A DNA stretch of 5,511 bases from an uncultured Ruminococcus sp. (GTDB taxonomy: Bacteria > Bacillota > Clostridia > Oscillospirales > Ruminococcaceae). Shown piece after piece: positions 1 through 5,011 of the stretch; position 1 is the first letter of the stretch; the number at the start of each line of letters is the position of its first letter. The stretch spans positions 1 through 5,511 of the forward strand of contig CALDFS010000027.1 in assembly GCA_937942105.1 (NCBI GenBank), in the 5' to 3' direction. The notes under the pieces are model-generated. The model ran no database searches. It was not told the origin of the DNA and worked only from the letters and a program-made list of their open reading frames with translations. The position numbers and the translations under genes were made by a program.

Positions 1-517
1 GGCTCGCAAACACCGGGTCGTCAAGCTCGATATCCGGGTCCTCCGGCGGGGCGGTAACAGCCGGTCCCGCTATGGATACCGGAATCGTTGAGCCGTCCAT
101 CGTTACGGCATTGCCGACAGAAGTGGATGCTGATGTTACCTCAACAATTATATTTCCGTTAGCGCCGGGGTCACCGATGGCGGTAAATTTAAGGGTGGCA
201 TAGGTGCCGCTTTTATAGATATCACCCGCAGCGTCGGCACTGATGGTGACAGACCCTGACGATTTTGAAGACATAAGCGTCGGAAAAAGCCCGCCCTCGG
301 TATAGCTCTCGTATTTAAAGGCGTCGGGGTCATACTTGACCCTTATTTTTACGGAGCATATTCCGGGATTGTCCGCTATTGATATCTTCACCTCAAAGCT
401 CTCGCCCTTTTCAACCTTGGTGGGTGCGGATAGTGATGCGCTTCCCGAAGCAAAAACATTTATGCTCAGACTTAGCACCGCCGCTATGGCAAGAATCACA
501 GAAAATAACCTTTTCAT
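1..517 (-). CDS. Secreted cohesin-domain protein, N-terminal part (runs off left edge)
   Basis: An open frame starts at the ATG at 517-515 on the minus strand and stays open for 172 codons to the window edge, so the C-terminus is missing. Residues 1-23 are a classic signal peptide: MKR, a hydrophobic core, then VFA|S as the probable cleavage site. Residues about 27-150 look like a cohesin fold: a beta-rich domain with the typical NPGI (50-53) followed by KIRVKYDPDAFKY (57-69), a glycine-rich middle, and a GTYATLKFTAIG strand (104-115). A Pro/Asp/Glu-rich linker (PPEDPDIELDDP, 157-168) then begins. Cohesins bind dockerin modules on secreted enzymes, but gut Clostridia also carry stand-alone cohesin-like domains outside cellulosomes, so scaffoldin function is not shown. 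GGAGG at 535-531 lies 13 nt before the start, which is rather long. The AraC-family gene is transcribed divergently and may regulate it. Confident in secretion and start; domain name fairly sure. Confidence 0.8.
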   Translation of the reverse strand, partial: MKRLFSVILAIAAVLSLSINVFASGSASLSAPTKVEKGESFEVKISIADNPGICSVKIRVKYDPDAFKYESYTEGGLFPTLMSSKSSGSVTISADAAGDIYKSGTYATLKFTAIGDPGANGNIIVEVTSASTSVGNAVTMDGSTIPVSIAGPAVTAPPEDPDIELDDPVFAS

Positions 518-664
518 TTTATATATGCGTCCTCCAATCGGATTGTTAAGCGGCGCCGCGTTATTTTTGCGTACCGCCTTTATTGCCCTGAACCGTTTAA
601 GCTGTACTCCGCCCAAAAGCATGGCGGCATGCCATGCCCTTCAAGGCTGAACACAACAGCTGTA
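518..664 (-). promoter_or_regulatory. Long structured 5' leader of the cohesin gene
   Basis: The predicted transcript starts near 664 and reaches the ATG at 517, giving a leader of about 147 nt. It contains a perfect 7-bp hairpin at 619-637 (GCATGGC, 5-nt loop, GCCATGC). A 6-bp long-range stem between 656-661 and 600-605 (AGCTGT with ACAGCT) would enclose that hairpin at the very 5' end of the RNA. A perfect palindrome GCGGCGCCGC lies at 550-559, nearer the ribosome binding site. I compared it with the cyclic-di-GMP-I riboswitch and saw no convincing match. Folding is read by eye; no known RNA class is claimed. Confidence 0.35.
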
Positions 665-670
665 GAGAAT

Positions 671-699
671 ATTATAACATATAGTTGCAGATTTTGCAA
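671..699 (-). promoter_or_regulatory. Sigma-70/SigA promoter of the cohesin gene
   Basis: On the minus strand TTGCAA (699-694) is followed after exactly 17 nt by a perfect TATAAT (676-671). The predicted start is near 664, about 147 nt before the ATG. Confidence 0.75.
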
Positions 700-779
700 G
701 CCCCAACCGTCATATATGAAAAATTGCATAATTTTTATAAGAATTATTGATGAAAACTAATAAAATGTTTTTATATCCA

Positions 780-808
780 TTGACATTTTTAAAAAAATAG
801 TTCATACT
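780..808 (+). promoter_or_regulatory. SigA-type promoter of the AraC-family gene
   Basis: A perfect TTGACA (780-785), a 17-nt A/T-rich spacer, then CATACT (803-808, four of six consensus bases). The very A/T-rich stretch at about 710-779 could serve as an UP element. The predicted start is near 815, giving a leader of about 58 nt. It diverges from the cohesin promoter, with about 80 bp between the two -35 boxes. Confidence 0.6.
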
Positions 809-811
809 GTA

Positions 812-836
812 GGTATCAATATCAGGCAGTGATACC
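812..836. promoter_or_regulatory. Perfect inverted repeat over the predicted AraC-gene start (candidate operator)
   Basis: GGTATCA (812-818) and TGATACC (830-836) are exact reverse complements separated by 11 nt. The dyad starts four bases after the -10 box and covers the predicted +1. It could be an autoregulatory operator, or a hairpin at the 5' end of the mRNA. AraC proteins often bind direct half-sites, so another repressor is also possible. Confidence 0.4.
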
Positions 837-872
837 GTTTACATTTCCATTGAGTATACGGGAGGAGTTACA

Positions 873-1652
873 ATGATAGATATAGAATTCATGCAGTTAA
901 ACGCCACACATCCCGACGATTTTGTTTACGGAGTAAGAAACAACTTCTGGCTTCTGCTTTTAGTCAAGTCGCCGGCGCTTTTCCATGTCCCCTCGGGGGA
1001 CGTTGTGATTCAGCCCAACTGCGCTGTGCTATACCCTCCCAAGGCGTTTGCATATTATCAGGCGTACGGTGAGAATTACGTAAACGACTATGTAAGGTTC
1101 TACACCGACGAAAGCTTTGTTTACGACGAAAACATACCCTTGGAAACCCCGATACTTCTTAAATCCCCATCGGAGATGGAAAGCCTGTTTGAGCTTTTGT
1201 TAATGGAAAACTATTTCAAATTCACATATTCTCAGCAGTCTATTTTGATGATAATGAGAATGATGTTCCTGAAAATAAAGGAATCGCTTGACGACAGCAA
1301 TATGACCGAGCAGCAGCGCGCGCTTATCGACCTTCGGTATGAAATCCAGCTTCACCCCTACTATCAGTGGACGGTGAGCAGCATGGCGAACAGGCTGCAC
1401 GTCAGCGCGGGATATTTGCAGAACATCTATAAAAAGCAGTTCGGCGTATCATGCATGCAGGACGTTGTGGACAAGCGCATAGACCTTGCAAAGACGCATC
1501 TTATAAACACCGATTTTACCTCGCAGAAGATAGCAAGCATCTGCGGATATCAGAATGTTGAGCATTTCTGCCGCCAGTTCAAGGCGGTAACGGGGATGTC
1601 TCCGTTAGCGTTCAGAAAGCAGGCACATGGCGCAGAGCAGGATGCCGAATAG
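873..1652 (+). CDS. AraC-family transcriptional regulator
   Basis: A 259-residue protein of normal length for two-domain AraC regulators. Residues about 1-110 form a beta-rich cupin-like sensing domain (PSGDVVIQPNCAVLYPP at 40-56 is the usual AraC_binding-type strand-turn region). A helical linker follows at about 100-150. The C-terminal DNA-binding domain has two helix-turn-helix units: WTVSSMANRLHVSAGYLQNIYKKQFG (166-191, described by its ends) and SQKIASICGYQNVEHFCRQFKAVTGMSP (217-244). It closes with the typical GMSPLAFRK. The start is fixed by GGAGGAG at 861-867, five bases upstream. It is divergent from the secreted cohesin gene and convergent with an antiporter. The divergent arrangement suggests control of the cohesin gene, itself, or both, in response to a small molecule such as a sugar; the ligand cannot be read from sequence. 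Family assignment is secure, target and effector are not. Confidence 0.93.
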   Translation: MIDIEFMQLNATHPDDFVYGVRNNFWLLLLVKSPALFHVPSGDVVIQPNCAVLYPPKAFAYYQAYGENYVNDYVRFYTDESFVYDENIPLETPILLKSPSEMESLFELLLMENYFKFTYSQQSILMIMRMMFLKIKESLDDSNMTEQQRALIDLRYEIQLHPYYQWTVSSMANRLHVSAGYLQNIYKKQFGVSCMQDVVDKRIDLAKTHLINTDFTSQKIASICGYQNVEHFCRQFKAVTGMSPLAFRKQAHGAEQDAE

Positions 1653-1656
1653 GCAT

Positions 1657-1701
1657 AATGCTCGCAAAGCTGCTGTGCAATGGGCTTTGCTCCTGCATTT
1701 T
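1657..1701 (+). terminator. Hairpin after the AraC-family gene, weak terminator
   Basis: Four bases after the stop codon an interrupted stem can form: AATGC (1657-1661) with GCATT (1695-1699), and inside it GCAAAGC (1664-1670) with GCTTTGC (1684-1690). Only four T follow (1698-1701) before a G-run. It may be a weak terminator or a 3'-end protecting hairpin upstream of the stronger terminator. Confidence 0.35.
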
Positions 1702-1729
1702 GGGGACATTTCCAAACAGCACTAATTAT

Positions 1730-1758
1730 AAAAAGTCAGGTTCTTCGCCTGACTTTTT
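1730..1758. terminator. Bidirectional intrinsic terminator between convergent genes
   Basis: AAAAAGTCAGG (1730-1740) and CCTGACTTTTT (1748-1758) form a perfect 11-bp stem with a 7-nt loop. Both strands have an A-tract before and a T-tract after, so it can stop the AraC-family gene from the left and the antiporter gene from the right. It lies three bases beyond the antiporter stop codon. Confidence 0.85.
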
Positions 1759-1761
1759 CGT

Positions 1762-2964
1762 TTATGTCGCGCTTTTCGCTTTTTCCTGAACAGGTGCGGC
1801 TTTCTTTTCATCCCTCTTAAACAAAAGCTTGAGCACTATCGGTGTGGTTATGGATGATACCAGTATAAGCATTATTACCGCGGTAAAATATCTTTCGTCC
1901 AAAAGCCCGACGGTAAGACCCTTCTGGGCTACTATCAGTGCGACCTCGCCGCGGGTCATCATGCCAACGCCGATCTTTAAGGAATCTCCCCAGCTGAACT
2001 TAAACGCCTTGGCAACCAGCCCACAGCCGATGATTTTGGTGACAAGTCCCACCAGAACAAAGCAGATTGAGAAGATGACGACGCTTGAATCCACACCCTC
2101 GAACTGCGTCTTGATGCCTATGCTTGCAAAGAACAGCGGTCCGAAGAAAATGTATGAGCTTATATCCATCTTTTCGTTTATGTACTTGGAGTCCTTCAGG
2201 TTGCAAAGAAGGATTCCCGCAACGTATGCGCCGGTGATATCGGCTATGCCGAAGTATGTCTCTGCAATGTAAGCCATTGCAAGGCATAGGGCAAGGCTGA
2301 GTATGGGTATTCTGCGCTGATGCTGATGGTATTTGTCTATATATTTAAACAGGTAGTAGATTCCGATTCCCACCGTTCCGCAGAAAAGCATGAACAGGAA
2401 TGTGCGCAAAAGCACGCTACCAGGGTTGACGTTGGCATCCTTAAATCCTATAACGAAGGTGAGGACTATTATTCCGATAACATCGTCAATAATGGCAGCG
2501 CCGGTTATAAGCGTGCCTATTCTGCCTTCAAGCTTGCCAAGCTCCTTCAGCGTCTCAACCGTTATGCTTACCGATGTGGCAGTTAAGATGACGCCTATGA
2601 ATACCGCACGGAAAAATCCCTCCGAGCCGATGGAGGAAAAGCCATAGAAGCAGGAATAAAGCAGCGTTCCCCCGCAGAGCGGCACGAATACCCCGACGCA
2701 GGCAATCAAAAGCGCCATTGGACCGGACCTTATAAGGTCACGGATGTTGGTGGTAAGACCCGCCATGAACATTAAAAGCACTACTCCTATTTCGGCGGAG
2801 GTGGTTACATAATCAGACGGGTAAACAAGCCCCAGAACGCTCGGACCTATTAAAAGACCGGCGACTATTTCACCGACTACCTGCGGAGCACCAAGCTTTT
2901 TAGAGATAAGCCCGAAAAGCTTGGCGGCAAAAATTATAATCGCAAGATCACGAAAAATTGTCAT
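1762..2964 (-). CDS. Monovalent cation/H+ antiporter, CPA2 family (NapA/GerN-like)
   Basis: A 400-residue polytopic membrane protein made almost entirely of hydrophobic segments. Family marks are clear: GEIVAGLLIGPSVLG (31-45), a TATSVSITVETLKELGKL stretch (128-145), the paired aspartates D160-D161 in GAAIIDDVIGIIVL, GAYVAGILL (245-253), FFGPLFFASIGI (273-284) and GVGMMTRGEVALIVA (332-346). Paired aspartates in this position are the ion- and proton-binding site of electrogenic CPA2 exchangers such as NapA; it probably exchanges Na+ or K+ for H+ across the cytoplasmic membrane. It ends at a short basic tail without the RCK/TrkA-N domain of full-length KefB/KefC, matching the short GerN-type length. 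The start is set by GAAAGGG at 2977-2971, six bases upstream. It stands alone between a terminator and a repeat-filled gap. Ion specificity cannot be decided from sequence. Confidence 0.9.
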   Translation of the reverse strand: MTIFRDLAIIIFAAKLFGLISKKLGAPQVVGEIVAGLLIGPSVLGLVYPSDYVTTSAEIGVVLLMFMAGLTTNIRDLIRSGPMALLIACVGVFVPLCGGTLLYSCFYGFSSIGSEGFFRAVFIGVILTATSVSITVETLKELGKLEGRIGTLITGAAIIDDVIGIIVLTFVIGFKDANVNPGSVLLRTFLFMLFCGTVGIGIYYLFKYIDKYHQHQRRIPILSLALCLAMAYIAETYFGIADITGAYVAGILLCNLKDSKYINEKMDISSYIFFGPLFFASIGIKTQFEGVDSSVVIFSICFVLVGLVTKIIGCGLVAKAFKFSWGDSLKIGVGMMTRGEVALIVAQKGLTVGLLDERYFTAVIMLILVSSITTPIVLKLLFKRDEKKAAPVQEKAKSAT

Positions 2965-2983
2965 ATTGATCCCTTTCTTTTAT

Positions 2984-3013
2984 ATAATATCAAACTTTCA
3001 AAAGCAAAGTTAA
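2984..3013 (-). promoter_or_regulatory. Possible promoter of the antiporter gene
   Basis: On the minus strand TTAACT (3013-3008), an 18-nt spacer and TATTAT (2989-2984). An overlapping alternative is TTGCTT (3007-3002) with TATAAA (2984-2979) at 17 nt. Either gives a very short leader that starts near the ribosome binding site, so the assignment is weak. Confidence 0.3.
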
Positions 3014-3051
3014 AAAAGCATCAGAGTCGCCCACAAGCTCGCCGTCAGACG

Positions 3052-3114
3052 AATATAACTGCGAAACAATATAACCTACAAAGCAAATACCACTCGCCGA
3101 AGGCGAATATCGCT
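3052..3114 (-). repeat. Left array of short repeats, minus orientation
   Basis: Four copies of a 9-nt core lie in minus orientation: AATATAACT (3052-3060), AATATAACC (3068-3076), AATACCACT (3086-3094) and AATATCGCT (3106-3114), with start-to-start steps of 16, 18 and 20 nt. Read on the minus strand the cores are AGTTATATT-like. A small TCGCC-GAA-GGCGA hairpin lies at 3094-3106. A further similar piece, AATCACTCGCCG, is at 3247-3258. The array is inverted relative to the array to its right. Confidence 0.65.
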
Positions 3115-3133
3115 CCACTCTCTGCTCTTTAAA

Positions 3134-3230
3134 ACTCGGTTATATTGCCCATCGGCAGTGATATTCCCCTTACGGGCAGTTATATTATCCTGCGGACAGT
3201 TATATTGACTTGCGGCAGTATTCACACGCC
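3134..3230 (+). repeat. Right array of 20-nt tandem repeats, plus orientation
   Basis: Units of exactly 20 nt run head to tail: 3134-3153, 3154-3173, 3174-3193 and 3194-3213, with a decayed fifth unit at 3214-3230. The shared pattern is GGCAGTTATATT followed by about eight variable bases containing a CTTGC-like end. Cores are GGTTATATT (3138-3146), AGTGATATT (3157-3165) and AGTTATATT (3178-3186 and 3198-3206). The cores are reverse complements of those in the left array; for example 3068-3076 matches 3138-3146 exactly and 3052-3060 matches 3198-3206 exactly. The whole can fold into one large interrupted hairpin of about 180 nt. It does not code and has no unique spacers, so it is not a CRISPR. 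Confidence 0.75.
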
Positions 3231-3395
3231 AACTGTCCCATATAAGAATCACTCGCCGTCTCAGCGCCTAATATTATACTCCCCTCCCCGCAGTTTTTCA
3301 AGAGGTTTTAAGCCGCAAGCTCCGACAAAAAATCCGCCGTAATCCGCTCACATTTTGTATAAATGTTAGATGTCAGGCTTTGCCATACATCCATC
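3231..3395. other. Non-coding stretch between repeat array and methyltransferase promoter
   Basis: No gene is supported here. I see only a repeat-like fragment at 3247-3258 and a small A/T-rich dyad, ACATTT (3350-3355) and AAATGT (3361-3366), 30 bp upstream of the next -35 box. The dyad could be a regulator site, but it is too short to claim. Confidence 0.3.
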
Positions 3396-3424
3396 TTGAA
3401 ACAAGACGAAAAATAGTGTATAAT
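3396..3424 (+). promoter_or_regulatory. Strong SigA-type promoter of the FkbM methyltransferase gene
   Basis: TTGAAA (3396-3401), a 17-nt spacer, and a perfect TATAAT (3419-3424). The predicted start is near 3431, giving a leader of about 49 nt before the ATG. Confidence 0.75.
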
Positions 3425-3479
3425 ATAGCGTGTCAATCGATAAAATTACGGTGCTCGCCGTATCGGAAAGGAAATCATT

Positions 3480-4547
3480 ATGCTTGATAAAGCTTACCTT
3501 TCATCCCTGCCATCTTATATAGACCTGCTCCGCGAAACCAAGCTCCCCATATTCATCTACGGCATGGGCGACGGCTGCTTAAAGCTGCTGTCAATACTGC
3601 AAAGGTACTCCATCCCCTGCGCAGGAATATTTGCAAGTGACGAATTTGTGCGGGATAAGGCGTTCGAGGGGCACAGAATCCATAAGCTTTCGGAAATCGA
3701 GGAAACGGTTCCCGAGTTTATTATTCTTTTAGCCTTCGGCGCGGGATATCCCGAGCTGATGGAGAAAATTGAAGGAATCTCCCGCCGCCATCGCCTTATC
3801 ATTCCGGATATGCCGGTTGTCGGCGATGGGCTGTTTACAAAAGAGTATATGATAGAGCATTTCAACGAGCTGGATAAGGTATATTCCCTGCTCGCCGACG
3901 ATATCTCCCGCAGGACGTATCTAAGCATCATCGAATATAAAATAACCGGCGAGCTGAGAGCGCTTAAAGCATCCCAGACCGAACCGGATGAGGTTTACCG
4001 CCTTTTAGACCTCGGCAAGGATGAAATCTACGCCGACTTGGGGGCTTACACCGGCGACACCATAGCGCAGTTCCTTGCCCACACCGGCGGCAGCTTTGGC
4101 AGAATCATCGCAATAGAGCCTAACCCCCGCAATTTCAGAAAGCTTTCGCAGTCGGTTCAGGGGCTTGAAAATATCGAGCTTATAAACGCTGCGGCAGGGT
4201 CGCAGGATGGCAGCATAACCATGCAAAAAGGCGGCGGCAGGATGATAAGAGCAGTCTTGGGTGGGAAAAGCGTTGTGATACCACAGCTCAGGCTGGATTC
4301 GGTCCTTGAAGGTTCGCCCTGCACCTACATTAAATACGACGTTGAGGGGGCGGAAGCAGAGGCTATAAAAGGCTCGGAGGAGACGATTCTGCGCTTCAGG
4401 CCCAAGCTGAACGTTTCGATATACCACCGCACCGAGGATATATTTTCGCTGCCGCTATATCTTAACTCGCTTCTGCCGGAGAGGAAAATGTATATCCGCC
4501 GCTCTCCCTGCTATCCGGCATGGGAGATAAGCGCTATAGTGGTCTGA
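3480..4547 (+). CDS. FkbM-family SAM-dependent methyltransferase with an extra N-terminal domain
   Basis: A 355-residue soluble protein. Residues about 180-345 are the FkbM methyltransferase domain: the SAM-binding loop YADLGAYTGDT (184-194), the acidic second-strand motif AIEPNPRNFRKL (211-222), DVEGAEAEAIKG (287-298) and the family-typical IYHRTEDIFSLPLYL (314-328). Residues about 20-165 form a separate part that begins with a Rossmann-like strand and glycine loop, IFIYGMGDGCLKLL (24-37), followed by an IPCAGIFASDE turn; this recalls the PglD-type N-terminal nucleotide-binding fold. FkbM enzymes usually O-methylate sugars or polyketide/peptide products, so a surface glycan or secondary metabolite substrate is plausible, but no glycan genes are nearby to support it. 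The start is set by AAAGGA at 3467-3472, seven bases upstream. It is monocistronic, between its own promoter and a terminator. Confidence 0.88.
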   Translation: MLDKAYLSSLPSYIDLLRETKLPIFIYGMGDGCLKLLSILQRYSIPCAGIFASDEFVRDKAFEGHRIHKLSEIEETVPEFIILLAFGAGYPELMEKIEGISRRHRLIIPDMPVVGDGLFTKEYMIEHFNELDKVYSLLADDISRRTYLSIIEYKITGELRALKASQTEPDEVYRLLDLGKDEIYADLGAYTGDTIAQFLAHTGGSFGRIIAIEPNPRNFRKLSQSVQGLENIELINAAAGSQDGSITMQKGGGRMIRAVLGGKSVVIPQLRLDSVLEGSPCTYIKYDVEGAEAEAIKGSEETILRFRPKLNVSIYHRTEDIFSLPLYLNSLLPERKMYIRRSPCYPAWEISAIVV

Positions 4548-4562
4548 CTGCTGACCATCCCC

Positions 4563-4627
4563 GCAAGTGCAAATCGGAAATCCTTCAAAGTTTTTTGCAA
4601 GCCACAGGAATTTCCTCTTGCAATTTT
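4563..4627 (+). terminator. Probable terminator of the methyltransferase gene, overlapping the next promoter
   Basis: GGAAAT (4576-4581) pairs with ATTTCC (4610-4615) and CCT (4582-4584) with AGG (4606-4608), leaving one bulged A and a 21-nt loop. An outer GCAAG (4563-4567) with CTTGC (4617-4621) can extend it. AATTTT follows (4622-4627). The outer 3' arm contains the -35 box of the first ferredoxin promoter. It is a less compact hairpin than the other terminators in the window. Confidence 0.45.
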
Positions 4628-4645
4628 CAAAATATATGCTATTAT
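4618..4645 (+). promoter_or_regulatory. Extended -10 promoter of first ferredoxin gene
   Basis: TTGCAA (4618-4623), a 16-nt spacer and TATTAT (4640-4645), with TGC directly before the -10 box giving an extended -10. The predicted start is near 4652. Confidence 0.65.
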
Positions 4646-4651
4646 ATATTC

Positions 4652-4688
4652 AAGAGAATAATTCGGAGTAGATTCAGCTTCGTCTCTT
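4652..4688 (+). promoter_or_regulatory. 5'-terminal stem-loop in first ferredoxin leader
   Basis: CGGAGT (4664-4669) pairs with GCTTCG (4677-4682) around a 7-nt loop, using two G-U pairs. An outer stem AAGAGA (4652-4657) with TCTCTT (4683-4688) closes it, with the 6-nt bulge ATAATT on the 5' side. The predicted transcript starts at about the first base of the outer stem. Downstream, AAGGAGG (4700-4706) lies nine bases before the ATG, mostly in the loop of a small TATC/GATA hairpin (4696-4709). The same structure recurs before the second ferredoxin. Confidence 0.5.
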
Positions 4689-4715
4689 TAATTCTTATCA
4701 AGGAGGATACATATT

Positions 4716-4886
4716 ATGGCTTATAAAATTACAGACGCTTGCGTTTCCTGCGGCGCGTGTGCTGCTCAGTGCCCTGTAGGAGCTATCAAGGAAGGTACAG
4801 GCAAGTACGAAATCGATCCTGACCTGTGCATTGACTGCGGCAGCTGCAAGGACACCTGCCCTGTAGATGCTCCCGAGGAAGCATAA
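4716..4886 (+). CDS. 2[4Fe-4S] ferredoxin, first copy
   Basis: A 56-residue protein beginning MAYKITDACV, the classic size and layout of clostridial bacterial-type ferredoxins. Two cluster-binding motifs C-x2-C-x2-C-x3-C-P are complete: C9, C12, C15, C19 and C38, C41, C44, C48. In the usual arrangement the last cysteine of each motif serves the other cluster. It acts in the cytoplasm as a low-potential one-electron carrier for enzymes such as pyruvate:ferredoxin oxidoreductase, hydrogenase or Rnf; the partner cannot be told from context. The start follows AAGGAGG at 4700-4706. It is 39/56 identical to the second ferredoxin. Differences near the clusters include S11/K, D40/G and K45-D46-T47 against A-A-V, which could shift redox potential or partner choice. 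The gene has its own promoter and terminator and is antisense to a meaningless minus-strand frame. Confidence 0.95.
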   Translation: MAYKITDACVSCGACAAQCPVGAIKEGTGKYEIDPDLCIDCGSCKDTCPVDAPEEA

Positions 4887-4906
4887 TAGCTTAAAAAAGA
4901 GGTTCG

Positions 4907-4950
4907 GCAAGCAGAAAATCAGTGCTTGCCGATTTTCTGCTTGCATTTTT
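4907..4950 (+). terminator. Strong terminator after first ferredoxin, merging into the next promoter
   Basis: A perfect 14-bp stem, 4907-4920 with 4931-4944, has a 10-nt loop and is followed by ATTTTT (4945-4950). The 3' arm end and U-tract are also the -35 box of the second ferredoxin promoter (4941-4946). A competing 8-bp hairpin can form from 4906-4913 (GGCAAGCA) and 4923-4930 (TGCTTGCC); the two cannot coexist. Confidence 0.85.
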
Positions 4951-4968
4951 CAAAATATGTGCTATTAT
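4941..4968 (+). promoter_or_regulatory. Extended -10 promoter of second ferredoxin gene
   Basis: TTGCAT (4941-4946), a 16-nt spacer, and TATTAT (4963-4968) preceded by TGC. Same design as the first ferredoxin promoter. The predicted start is near 4975. Confidence 0.65.
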
Positions 4969-4974
4969 ATATTC

Positions 4975-5011
4975 AAGAGAATAATTCGGAGCGGGTTCAG
5001 CTCCGTCTCTT
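4975..5011 (+). promoter_or_regulatory. 5'-terminal stem-loop in second ferredoxin leader
   Basis: CGGAGC (4987-4992) and GCTCCG (5000-5005) form a fully Watson-Crick 6-bp stem around the 7-nt loop GGGTTCA. The outer stem AAGAGA (4975-4980) with TCTCTT (5006-5011) is identical to copy 1. The two stem differences from copy 1 turn G-U pairs into G-C pairs, while two of the seven loop bases differ. Confidence 0.55.

Larger units (their letters stand above)
4618..4715 (+). repeat. Direct repeat, copy 1: promoter plus leader of first ferredoxin gene
   Basis: These 98 bp align without gaps to 4941-5038 at a fixed offset of 323 bp, with seven mismatches (about 93% identical). The copy holds the promoter, the hairpin leader and the ribosome binding site. 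The coding regions that follow are only about 71% identical, so the non-coding part has been kept more strictly than the gene. Confidence 0.9.

Noticed and set aside
530..600. Cyclic-di-GMP-I riboswitch before the cohesin gene
   Set aside because: A GGTACGCAAAA string resembles the GGGACGCAAAG core, but the first conserved hairpin with its GAAA tetraloop and the downstream receptor helix are absent.
148..650. Open frames at 148-333 (minus) and 336-650 (plus) over the cohesin gene and its leader
   Set aside because: They lie in other frames of a gene with a clear signal peptide and domain, and lack a ribosome binding site. The plus-strand frame is antisense to the signal peptide.
1829..2647. 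Plus-strand frames and a shifted minus-strand frame inside the antiporter gene
   Set aside because: The 400-codon antiporter frame is intact with all family motifs; the others have no start signals or recognisable domains.
3134..3230. CRISPR array
   Set aside because: The units touch each other at a 20-nt period with no unique spacers of constant length, and no cas genes are seen.
3145..3342. A 65-codon open frame on the plus strand
   Set aside because: It runs through the 20-nt repeats, has no ribosome binding site, and its protein is low-complexity translation of repeat DNA.
3557..4427. Minus-strand frames inside the methyltransferase gene
   Set aside because: They are antisense to a complete methyltransferase with SAM-binding motifs and have no supporting signals.
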